Assembly (NCBI GenBank): GCA_029948255.1
Contig: JALIZF010001818.1
Coordinates: forward strand, 620,001 to 684,000
Source of the DNA: Telmatactis stephensoni
Taxonomy: Eukaryota; Cnidaria; Anthozoa; Actiniaria; Isophelliidae
Length of the DNA: 64,000 nucleotides
Reading direction: 5' to 3'
The position numbers and the translations under genes are program-made. The notes beneath the pieces are model-generated. The model was not told where the DNA came from. It saw only the letters and a program-made list of their open reading frames with translations, and made no database searches. Below are positions 12,118 to 22,400 of the stretch, in pieces (the first letter of the stretch is position 1; every line of letters starts with the position of its first letter).

Positions 12118-12936
12118 TTACATGACCTGAGCAACATGGCATTATCTATAGACTTATTCCAGTTAATCTAAAGAACAAACCTCGTGACCAACTCGAGTTG
12201 TAAGCGACATTCTTCCCTAAGTGAGCAGTTTTTCAAAGTACCATTGGTACCTCTCAATTCTAGATCTGGCCCTGTAGGTGATCTATTCGGGTGGACACCT
12301 ACAATCAAAACTTACTCTCTCTCCTGGTTACTAAATACTTTTCTCCCCCCACATTGTTTTGTTTTGCACTCCATAATTCTAACCTGAAAAGCAATACTTG
12401 AATGCCAGAGGTCCGTGCATATATGTTACAAAAGTTACTTTGATTTGAATACAACTTCATGATTTCAATCCAACCCTCAACAGGCATTATAAAACAGACT
12501 AAAACTTGCACATGAAAGACAAGGTGAGGTGTCTGTACACTTTTTGTCTTTCAAATGGCATGACTTCTAGTGGTCTATTAATTGCATTCATCTGAGGGAG
12601 AAATACCAGCTAGTATTGTGCTATGCATGCCTCAGCAAGTTGATGAATTCAATAAAGGCCCTTCTAAACTAGCAAATAATCATACAAAATAATGTTCTCT
12701 GACCAATGGATTTTCCCTGTCAAGACAAGCAAATTTCATAAGAAAAATCCATTTGTCAAATGAAGTTTGGTCAGATTTTCTCATCCAGAATGTGTCACCA
12801 AAAATTTGATGAGGCTAAAAATAATCTAGGCAAGGTTAAAATTGAGACAATGCTGGCCAGTGGCCCAGCCCTGGGTAGCTGCACTTAATGGGGGAACCCA
12901 GGAAGATTGCAGGGACTTGAAATACACACATCCAAA

Positions 12937-13166
12937 CAGCAAGTGATAACATGACGAGTATGCGCAAACTGCTGAACGGAAGTGGCCTCAATTACAGCCT
13001 GGCTTAGGGCTACCTCTCTCATAAAGAGAGTCATATATAGTCTCCCCAAAGTTTTTCGCAGCATTACAGTCGACTGCAGAAGTATAAATAGCTAGAAATT
13101 ATCCTTTCAAAATTTGTCCAAGACAATAGAAGTTGGAGACATGCGCAGATGTTATCACTTGCTGCT
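12937..13166. mobile_element. Foldback element upstream of the TFG 3' end
   Basis: Left arm ACAGCAAGTGATAACATGAC with ATGCGCA. Right arm ATGCGCAGATGTTATCACTT with GCTGCT, its approximate complement. About 230 bp, no ORF. Confidence 0.65.
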
Positions 13167-13521
13167 CACATATTCATTCTTCACTTATTTTGCTGATCAT
13201 GGAGATCAAACAAAATTGACAGGTGTCAGGGAGTGGACTGTGGCATGGTTGCCATGGTGACTTCCTGGAGGGATTGCGAATATGTCAGATCCTCATGTGG
13301 CTCCCAACTCCAAGTTCATCTTATGGCAATGAGTTTCTTCATAGAAAATTTGCTAGAATAGAAAGGCCTTTAGGCATCAACAATGACCAATGAAAACTCT
13401 GAGCCACTCAACATGGATAGCATATAGTTTTTAAAAGTAATTTGAAAACTGTTCTATTAACATTGAAATATTCCAGTCCTAAGAATTAAGTTCTCTTTGT
13501 CTTATGAGACAAAATAGTTTT

Positions 13522-13880
13522 AATGAGCTTTTATCAGATATTTTTTAAATTCGTAAAACAGAAAGAGAATTACTATAGCTGGAAAGAGCATGTTAAAATT
13601 AGCAAGACAGTGAAGTTTGAAGGAATTTAGTCCAAAACTCGCGAGAATATGAATTTTTGAAAAGTGTGAATTTGTAAGAAAACCTTTGCTGGTAGGCATC
13701 TCTTGCCTAGCAGCGAATGTTTTCATACAAAATTTCGATTTCAGAAAATTCATATCTTCGTGAGTTTGAAAGTTCCTTCATTCAAACCTCACAGTTTTAC
13801 AAATTTTGACGTGCTCTTTCCAACTATGGTAATTACATTTCTGTACTGTGATTTTTGGAATTACATGATAAAAGCTCATT
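13522..13880. repeat. Long (about 160 bp arms) inverted repeat just downstream of TFG
   Basis: Arms pair from AATGAGCTTTTATCA (left) to TGATAAAAGCTCATT (right). They continue inward through AATTACTATAGCTGGAAAGAGC / GCTCTTTCCAACTATGGTAATT and CGCGAGAATATGAATTTT / AAAATTCATATCTTCGTG, with scattered mismatches. The right arm ends 30 bases from the TFG stop codon, so the hairpin probably falls in the TFG 3' UTR. Confidence 0.8.
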
Positions 13881-13909
13881 CACAACTAGTAAATAGAGGT
13901 ACATATATC

Positions 13910-16900
13910 TTATCTTGGGTATCCAGGTTGTCCTTGAGAGTAATTATATGTGTTGTATGTGTCATAACCAGGCTGAGGCTGGGGAGCAGAACTCCTCGGC
14001 GGGTAACCAGGGGCATAGACTGGCATAGACTGTGGTTGCTGCTGCTGCTGTTGCTGCTGTTGTTGTTGTTGCTGCTGCTGCTGCTGCTGTGGTTGTTGCT
14101 GCGGTTGCTGCTGTTGAGGTTGTAATTGAGGAGAATATGCAGTAGGATAGTCCTCTGCAGATGGGGCCCCAGGCGTATAACCAGCATAGTTCTGAAAACC
14201 TAAACTTGCTGGTTGACTTTGTGAATATGACCCAGAAGCTGTCACAGTATAATTCTGCATGTTATAGGGGGCCTGAGGCTGTTGCTGTGTCAAGGATGAG
14301 GTTGAGTAGGATTGAGTTGAAGGTGCATAGCTGGGCTGTGCCTGTGGGGTATAAGTTGGTTGGGGTTTTTGTTGTACACCAGAGTATGAACTAGCAATCT
14401 GTTTGGGCTGGTGTTGAGTTGGCTGTTGTGATGGTTGTGGTTTGGCAGGTTTTGGCTGCACAGGGTATCCGCCATTCATTGTTGCTCCTAAAAAGATAAT
14501 ATTCATTATCATTACTCTATAACAATATGGACAAAAAGTATTAGGAAAATCAGTCTCTTTGTCTCTGTGTGATGATTGAATGACGGGTAAACAATATTTT
14601 CATTTTTACATGCAAATTAAGTCTAGAAAGTCCATTTTCTCTCAGAATAAATGAATAAGAAATCCCACCTATTCTGTGCAATGGATGCAACAAAAATAAC
14701 AAGCATTATTTATATTTTACATTTCTAAAAATCTTCTACTTGTCATTGATGTACTGTAAGACAGTGACTCAGACTTTTTGCGTATTTTAAATGTGGCTAA
14801 ATGAAATTTAGGCAAAATTAAAATCAAGGCACGCTGACCAGCAGTCTTCTTTGCATGGTCACGTGGACCCAACGTTTGCAGATCATTGCAGATCTTCTTG
14901 CAGAGCTTGTTTGTGACTTGAATTGAGTTGGTCTATTAGTGTAGTCAGATTGAACTCCATTTACAAAAAAATTATTGTTAACAATTACTTAATTACAGTG
15001 AGGAATCGAATTGTAAATTGAACCTTTTCTAAACACTCAAATAGTCTAAACTAAAGTACGATTTAATAAAAGATAAAAACACCCTAAATAGTATGACATT
15101 CTTTATGAATGGTTTGAATGACCTGCTGTCATTACAGCCAAAATCATTGCATCGTGACCAGCAAATTACAAATTTTGTTTTGATTTTGGGTTTTTCTGAG
15201 CCGTCAACCATTTTGGGGGCAGAGCTTCTTTCACATCAACCAATCACTAAACGGGTTTGTGAGAACTCTGCCCCCAAGAATGATGGATGGATCAGAAAAG
15301 ACCAAAATCTTACCAACGTCGGAGGTTGCGATGCAATGATTTTCACTGTAATGTTAGAGTTTAATACAAAGTCCAGTAAACACGAACTGATTGGGTTACC
15401 TGTGTCAGTAGTACTGCTAACAGATGAGTCCTTAGCCTTCTGCAAAGGATCAAACTGTTCTGTATCATAACCACTAGAAGGAGCATTGTAACGTTCATTC
15501 TGCTGTTGTGGTGGGTTTGGTTGTTGTAGCTGAGGCTGCTGGTTTTGCACTTTTTGTGATAAGAATATGAGAAACAAAACATGAATTCAAGTTTATTCTA
15601 CATTGAAAGCATCCTATAATGTAACTTGCAAAATTTAAATAAAATTTTATATAAAATTTAAATAAGATGTCAAGCCCATCTATGCTACATCTATGCCAAT
15701 GATATGTAAGTGGCCAACCTCAAGGAAACCCCCACGACTGACATGTATGCAGTGACTGTGCCTTTTTCACTATCATTTAAAAAGTGCTCTGACAGTATCT
15801 ATTACACAGTTACCTGTTGTAGGTATTTGGTCACTGTTTTCTTCACTACGCCCTGCAGCTGGTCCACTACCTCGTACTTCCAGTCTGTCCAGGAGATAAA
15901 GCACTTTGTCTCTTAGATGAGTTAATTCCCTGCGAAATTCTTCCACCATTGTATGCTCTGGTGGTCTAGGAACACCATTAACTACAACAAAAATATACAC
16001 AATAATATGAGTATTAGTCAACGTTTCGATGTCACTGACATCATTTTCAAGACTTATGAATCAATATGAATCAATCTCGAAAAAAAATACACCAGAGACA
16101 TATTATGTGGAGTTGCCAAGAAAAGCCAGTTCAAGATAAAGTAATGGCCCAATATAACAATAACAAGCGATCTAAAAAAAGCAAATTAGGAAAACGAATT
16201 CATATTTGAGATGGCATAGTTTTGAAGAAAAGACCGAGTTCCAGGATATGGTGGTAGGGGTGCTTAGAATAGGAATAAGTTCCTTTGTAGGGGAGGGTGA
16301 TTAGGGAAGGGATGAGTTCCTGTAATTGTGTTTGCCAGGACAGCAGTGGGAATGAGTGTCCAGTACATGTATATGAATACTGGTTAAAGGTGGGCAGTGA
16401 TGGCTGCTTAGTGAAAGGGGTTGGTGGCTGGATAACCTTTAACTGTATAGAAATGGGTAATGTAGCAGCTCTCATAAGGTCTAATCCTATTGGTTCGATA
16501 GCCTCACTGTAAAACAATGGAAAATATAACAATAGAAGGAGTGGACAATCAAATATAGTGTTCTGTTTCTCCAATCACAACAGATCTTACGAGTTGCTGC
16601 TACACTGCTGATAGAAATGCCCAGTAATTTGATGCTCATACAGATTGCTTTTATAAAACATATAAAGACTTACCAAATAAAGTAATTCTGATAATACGAC
16701 TCATGGATTTTGCAACTGCCAAGTCAGAGCTATCAAACATGGTAACAAGGTCACCATCTGAAATAACAGAATGAAACTTGGACATATGGCAAAGCCTAGC
16801 TTTGGTAAGGTTATTTTGGGAGCTTCAGAACAACATTTCTCATCAAAAGGACCCCATTATTGGGGCTAGGTAAGGGCTAGGTTTAGGGCTAGGGATGGGA

Positions 16901-17921
16901 TAGGGTCTACCCTTCAGTAGCCCTAAACCTAGCCCCAAAACCTAAAATCTAGCCCTAATAACGAGGTCCTTTTGATGCGAAATGTCGTTCTGAAGCTCGC
17001 GATTTAACCTCTACCCCTAGCCTCCTACCCAGGTAACTCTTTTGAGTTTTATTGCTTTTGGGTTTCCTGTGAGAGCTTGGAGAGGACTGACATTTTTCAT
17101 CCCCAGTCTTGATCTTCTCTAACTTTCGCACAGGAAGCCCAAATATAAAGATGTATAAAAGCTTGCCTGTGGAAGAGGCTAGGCAAAAGCTAATCACCTT
17201 TAGTTTTAGAATTGTTCATGCAGTCAAACCTCCAGTGCAGAAAACCACATCTGATTTATATTTTATGATTAAAAATTGGGTTTAAGTCCATGCATTTACC
17301 ATAAACATAACCTTAAACTTACAGCATTGAATTCAACTGTAAACATTCAAAATCAGTGTAGTGTATAATCAATGGCATCACTATCTATTTGTGCATACTT
17401 TCAAAGATGACAAACGTTCTGATTAAACAACTTTATGTTCTATGTAATGGTTAATAATTAAAATAATCACTACTATGGGACGTATTGTATAAAGTAAATA
17501 ATAATGTAATAACATTGCTCAACAAAATCTGTCAATAAATCTTCGTGTTTGTATAATTTTGTTATATTAAACGACATACTTGTGGCGTACGTCTTACTGC
17601 CAAGATTCATTCATATTTCACGCACAAAAGGTATAAATTGTTCTTGTTAAAATTACTTCCTTGTACAAAAATCCTACCTTCGTCCTTGTACTTAATTGTA
17701 ACGTCATCTGTACTCCTCAATCTGCCCTTAAAAACTCTCTGCATCATCAACAATAACTCATCGTATGTTAACTCTTCGTTGTGGATCGGAATTCGCCGAA
17801 TGTCGTCTCCCAATTGCGCTTTGATAATCAACTTCCCGGATAAATCCATGGTTTGAGAGGTGAAGGTAAAACCACTGCCTCCACTAGTCCCTATACTAAA
17901 GTTTTCAGGCGTGTAATTCAT
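13910..17921 (-). CDS. TFG: TFG (Trk-fused gene), five exons, complete
   Basis: Minus-strand exons 17678-17921 (ATG), 16674-16757, 15814-15981, 15400-15549 and 13910-14487 (stop) give 407 residues; human TFG has about 400. Exons 1-2 encode the PB1 domain, with [20 protein letters not shown], the [11 protein letters not shown] helix and [15 protein letters not shown] nearly as in vertebrates. Exon 3 holds the coiled coil ([15 protein letters not shown], residues about 122-145). Exons 4-5 are proline/glutamine/tyrosine-rich with a long polyglutamine run. TFG polymerises at ER exit sites and organises COPII carriers. The start used adds about 24 residues before MDLSGKLI; that internal Met is an alternative start. 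A foldback element occupies intron 1 (16819-17000), another intron 4 (15130-15353), and a long hairpin lies just after the stop. Confidence 0.96.
14034..14119 (-). repeat. CAG/CAA repeat encoding TFG polyglutamine
   Basis: CTG/TTG triplets on the plus strand read as an almost pure polyglutamine run on the minus strand, broken by a few prolines, in the last TFG exon. Mixed CAG and CAA codons reduce slippage. Human TFG is Q-rich here but, from memory, lacks a pure run this long. Confidence 0.9.
15130..15353. mobile_element. Foldback element in TFG intron 4
   Basis: CATTACAGCCAAAATCATTG, then CATCG, at the left is inverted as CGATG, CAATGATTTTCACTGTAATG at the right. Inner GGGGGCAGAGCTTCT / AGAACTCTGCCCCC also pair. 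It ends about 47 bases from the exon 4 donor. No ORF. Confidence 0.75.
16819..17000. mobile_element. Foldback element in TFG intron 1
   Basis: Left GAGCTTCAGAACAACATTTC and right GAAATGTCGTTCTGAAGCTC are inverted complements. The arms continue through ATCAAAAGGACC / GGTCCTTTTGAT and repeated GGGCTAGG / CCTAGCCC words. No ORF. Confidence 0.8.
17010..17192. mobile_element. Foldback element, diverged copy of the 9963-10190 family
   Basis: CTAGCCTCCTACCCAGGTAAC (left) and TTGCCTGTGGAAGAGGCTAG (right) pair with mismatches. Internally GGGTTTCCTGTGAGAG faces TTTCGCACAGGAAGCCC. It abuts the foldback ending at 17000 inside TFG intron 1. Confidence 0.6.
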
Positions 17922-18055
17922 TTTAAATGTTAGATTTTTTGTAGTGCTTGCTTTGTCAAGGGAAGTTGTCTACGACTTTGTGAAATAACTCAATGATATC
18001 ATTGGAACCCAGGAATACTCCGACACAATGATCGAGACTAGAAAATAGACAGGAA

Positions 18056-18560
18056 GCCCATTTAATTTTTTTAATACAAAAGTGGAAAGAAAAGAACGAA
18101 AAAGTGTGGAAAGGAAAGAACGAAACAAATGTAAAAGAAAAGTGGAAGACAAAGGTGTAGAGAAAATCATAAAAAAAGAAATAGAAAGATTAGGACAAGT
18201 ATTACTTAAAGATATGAGAATCAAGGAATGAAGGAAAAAGAAAAATAAAGGAAAAAATGAAAGAGAGAGAGACAGTATGGTAACAATGAAAGAATGAAGG
18301 AACAAATCTAAGAAAAATACAAAAAGAATGGAAAGAATAAAAACGGAAAGAGAAATAAAGAATAGGGAACAAACTTGTTAAAATATAAAAATACAAAAAA
18401 GGACAAGATAAAAGAAAGATATAAAAACAAACAAAATGAAATAGAAAGGAAGGAAAGAAAGAAAGGAGGAAAGAAGAAATAAAGGTAGTTAAAACAAAAC
18501 AAAATGAAATGAAAGAGGAAGCAAGGGCAAGAAAAGAGACATTGAAAAAAAGGAATAAAA
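18056..18560 (+). repeat. Purine-rich low-complexity tract upstream of TFG
   Basis: About 500 bases in which the plus strand is mostly A and G (GGAAAGAAAAGAACG-type words), with few pyrimidines. It lies about 140 bases upstream of the TFG start codon. The minus-strand open frames in it are low-complexity Phe/Ser/Leu runs and are not genes. Confidence 0.85.
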
Positions 18561-18985
18561 TGACAAGTGCAGCTTTAAAATTGTTTTCTTTTTACCTAAG
18601 TTGTATTAAATACAATGGTGATTTTTATCCACGAACATCTTTGATATGAAATACTTGATATCTTTATAGCATGTATGCATAATTGGAATGATGAACAATA
18701 CAATCTCCAAAATTTTTTCCTAAAAAACCTGGCCCTTAGTTACACAAATGGTGGAAATTATTAGCACCATTGGTTGGATAAATAGGACCCTAAACTTCAT
18801 AATCCTTAAACAATGCTGCAGCCAAATATCAAATTTATCTACTCAGAATATACATGTAGCTTGTGTACAGCCATTTCCCACTCCTCCATGTTTCTATGGG
18901 GGGAGGGGTGGGAAATGGCTGTAATGGATTGTGCTACTGGTCTTTCATACAAGAAGAGCTTGGTTTAAGAAGATGATTATAAAAA

Positions 18986-19134
18986 TAGAGGAGATTTCGT
19001 ATGAATGTAAAATGGATGGTGCAGTACCATGACCGTATCAGTGCCTTGTTGTCTATAAAAACAATTGAAAATTCTGCCATAACTGTGCCGTGACCATGTG
19101 GTGCCATTTTCACAGTCATACGAAATCTGCTCTA
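18986..19134. mobile_element. CACGGCACGG-family MITE copy 3
   Basis: Left TAGAGGAGATTTCGTATGAA and right CATACGAAATCTGCTCTA are inverted ends. The body (CCATGACCGTATCAGTGCC, GTTGTCTATAAAAACAATTG) matches the other copies in reverse orientation. TA at both borders suggests a TA target. Confidence 0.8.
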
Positions 19135-19419
19135 ATGAGTTTGGGACAATTTTAGTCTATATTATTATGAAAGCCAATAATACTAGGTCTTTAATAAAAA
19201 TGAAATGTAGCTGTACTCATGTTGGGAGTAGATTTCAGGAATTGAACAAAAATAAAGCCAGAATACAGGAAAATATTAGTGCTGGGACCAGGATTGACAC
19301 TAAAACTGGCAGGATTTTAATGATTTGGAGAATGGTTTGTGGGATGGCAGCTATCCTACATATGATATTGTAAAATTATGTAGCTAACTTTAATAAACAT
19401 GCTAAAAATTAAGGGTTTT

Positions 19420-22400
19420 TTATTTAGTTATTCCTATAACACCACAAGCCAATCTTTTTCCTGCATTTCCTGTTGTCAGACTCAATTCATGACCACCTCT
19501 GCCAAGATCATCTACACCTTCATGTACCTGAAGCAAAGACATTTTCCCTCAGAACAGAATTTAATTCTTTTGAAAGTGTGTATCAAGCTGATTTCGTGTG
19601 ACAGGCCTATTGCCATTGTGTGCTTTACAAGGGGAGAGGGTGGGGGAAGGGGGGGGGGAGTTTGTGCATTTTCATCCCCACATTCCCTCGTCCTCGCACC
19701 AGGAACACCTGATAATAATATATATATATAGGCTAAAAATTACTTTACTGCATGAAACATTTGGCAAAACACCCCCTAAAATAATATCCTGTTCCAAAAA
19801 CAGATATAAACATTTTTGAGACTTTTTTAAAATTACACAAGGGATTTTAACAGAGAGTTCTTTACTTTGGTTTCCTCAAGATTCATGATTCAATTTTTAT
19901 TTGCATTTGAGTAAATAACAAATTGTAATTACATAAAATACAAAACAATAAATATTCTTTATTTTAAGGACATTCAAGTGCCATGAGAGTGAAACTTTTG
20001 GGGAGCTAGCTGACTCAATTTTATTCCTTAAAAGGTGTAAAATGTAATTAAATAGGTATCGGCCTGTTCCAGGGAGTGATTACGATTTTATAGACCCTGT
20101 GACCCTGTTCCAGAGTAAAAATGCTGAAAACCATACCGTTTGGTAGCATGTACTGGTATAGCAAATATAGGGGAGTACCACCCCCCTTCCCTAACTAGAC
20201 TGTCACATTAATACCATAGAGACAACAAAGTGAGTATGGCAGAAGGTATGGAACTTATTGACTTGCTTGTTATGCACAGTGTTATATTGCTTGGTCCCAG
20301 AAAATATCCATAAATTATCCCACCACGGATGGAAATGAAAATTCTGGAAGGAAGGGGGGATCAGAGAAAGTTACAGTCGAGTTTGTGTAGAAGAAAATTG
20401 GAAGCTCCAGAGGGTAGGGGCCATTTACATATTCCCTCGATGGTGGTAGTCTCCTTCGCAGCCGTTATTAGTCTAGCTCACATTCCCCTGCAGTCCACTC
20501 CCACTAGCCAGCCAGCCAGCTGGCGGAAGTGGACCGCAGGGGAATGGGGGCTAGTCAGACTAATAATGGCTGCGAAGGAGACTACCATGTTGGGAGTATG
20601 GATGTTTTTTGGAGCTAAACATTTACAAGATTTAATAACCTACCACGAGAGATCGACCGATAATTGAATATTGCCCAGTAAGACTAGCCACATGATCTAC
20701 AATATGGACAACAGCTTTACCATTACAATCCGCTTCAATATTGCCTAGGTCACCAATGTGTCTGAAAGTATCAAAAAACTTACTTCAGCACTAAAAATTG
20801 TATCAAAAGTTAAATCTAATTCTTTAACAGCAGTATATAGCTATTTCAAAAAAGGTTAACAGGGCAAACAGTGAATGGCAATCGGTGATTGGTGACTGCA
20901 CGACTGCTATTCGGCACGGAGATATGAATCACCTATCGACCACTTTGTCCAATAAGGTCTTTACTGCATAGTACCAGCATTGCTTGGGTGTTTAATTAAT
21001 GAAAATGAAGCATTTCTTGTTACCCCAAATTTCCTTTCGGTCGTGCAATCACCAATCGCCGATTGCCATTCGCCATTTGCCCTATCAACCTTTTTTGAAA
21101 TAGCTATATAACTTATAATTATAGTCATCGCTTGAGAGTTGAACTTGAGGGCCACGCCCCTACCGATCAGTACTCCAAGTCATAGTAATTGGGTATTTAC
21201 AGTACGAAGCTCAATATTGACCAGTGTTAATGTATTTGCATAACTTTTGTCTCACCATCCTCCACTTAGCACTGTAATTGGCACTCACATAAGAGATAAG
21301 ATATGGGAATACTTGGATGCTGATTGGATGCATGATTATACTCTTTCAAAAGAATGCAAATTATAGTTGGTCATACTTTTGGGCTTTGTGCTGCAAAGCT
21401 CATTGACACTGTCTAACAGAATCTAATTTAAAATCACTAAATATTCTTTAAGAAACAATATTAGCTATGGTATCTTGATGCCTGGGGGGCGGGTGTGCCT
21501 CCCAGTTTTGAAAACGGCCCCTAAAAGGCATGCATATATAAATCAAAAAAGCTTAATTTACATTCCCTAAAACTAGGTATGAACGTACAGTCATTTCGGA
21601 AAATGTTGTCGTTGCTAGGGCTCAAGCCAACACAACTTGATCTGCATGAGTCTGTTGCATGATTTTACCTTTGCTCCTCATATGGAGCTCCATGATCTTT
21701 TTTAAAAGGATTAAAATGAGCTCCTGCACTCACACAACCTAGAAATCAAATTGAGAAAGTGGATACTTAAAGAAATCTTGGGATGTTTTTATTTTGGAAC
21801 CTTCAATTAAGGTACGTGGAACTTCCACTAAATAGCTGTTTACCCAGGCGATTATGTCTTGCAGCAACAGTGGCGATTCGAATGGTGATTTTGTTCCAAC
21901 CATGCATATATCACACATGTGAAAAGCCAGCAGTGAGTGATTTTACTGTGATTTTTACAAGACATCTCAGCAATATGAGCAATTTTGGTGACATCTCAGC
22001 AAATTTATGAAAATTGTTTTCAAAAGATGCATGATCTTTTAGTTCTGAATACTGATTAAAAATATGCCTCTTTTTAAATTGCCGAAATGTCGCACTAAAA
22101 TTGCCATAAAAATCGCAGTAAAATCACTGGCTGTTCACACGTGCAATTTGTTGTTGCATCTATATTGCCATTCAAATTGCCAGACATCACGCAATAATCG
22201 CCTGTGTAAACCAGCCTTAACAGATCAGTGTGACAGCTGTAGTGGGTGGTGGATTAAGCAGGGTTGACATATTCTAATTGATACAAAGATGATGCCAAAA
22301 TGTGGTGAGAACAAAAAAAAAGTAGTCCACAAGACCAAGTTAAATGGCCTCTGTTATCACTGCACTTTGATATCTTCAGTACATCTAATAGAGTACAGAA

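Larger units (their letters stand above)
5892..13521. other. Intergenic region with no recognised gene, rich in foldback elements
   Basis: This is the space between the convergent 3' ends of SCAF (plus) and TFG (minus). I found no conserved protein in any frame; open frames here are short and lie largely inside inverted repeats. It holds the SCAF 3' UTR (extent unknown) and the separately listed elements at 6514-6789, 7413-7610, 7989-8316, 8619-8780, 8995-9142, 9213-9282, 9963-10190, 10756-11029, 11460-11797, 11813-12117 and 12937-13166. A poly-A plus (GA)n run is at 9896-9952. Positions 6960-7145 and 11033-11240 hold degenerate GCAAC-rich material like the TTACACG elements. Confidence 0.7.
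17922..19419. other. Spacer between TFG start and SOD1 copy A stop
   Basis: No gene seen. It contains the TFG upstream region, a roughly 500-base purine-rich tract (18056-18560), the inverted repeat GCCATTTCCCACTCCTCC / GGGAGGGGTGGGAAATGGC (about 18872-18921), and a MITE at 18986-19134. No clear core promoter element was recognised. Confidence 0.7.

Noticed and set aside
11782..12171. 129-residue plus-strand frame
   Set aside because: Lies almost entirely within foldback element C; palindromic repeat rather than conserved protein.
16200..16574. 124-residue minus-strand frame in TFG intron 2
   Set aside because: Lies wholly between TFG exons, no homology to TFG or anything recognised, no conserved splice borders.
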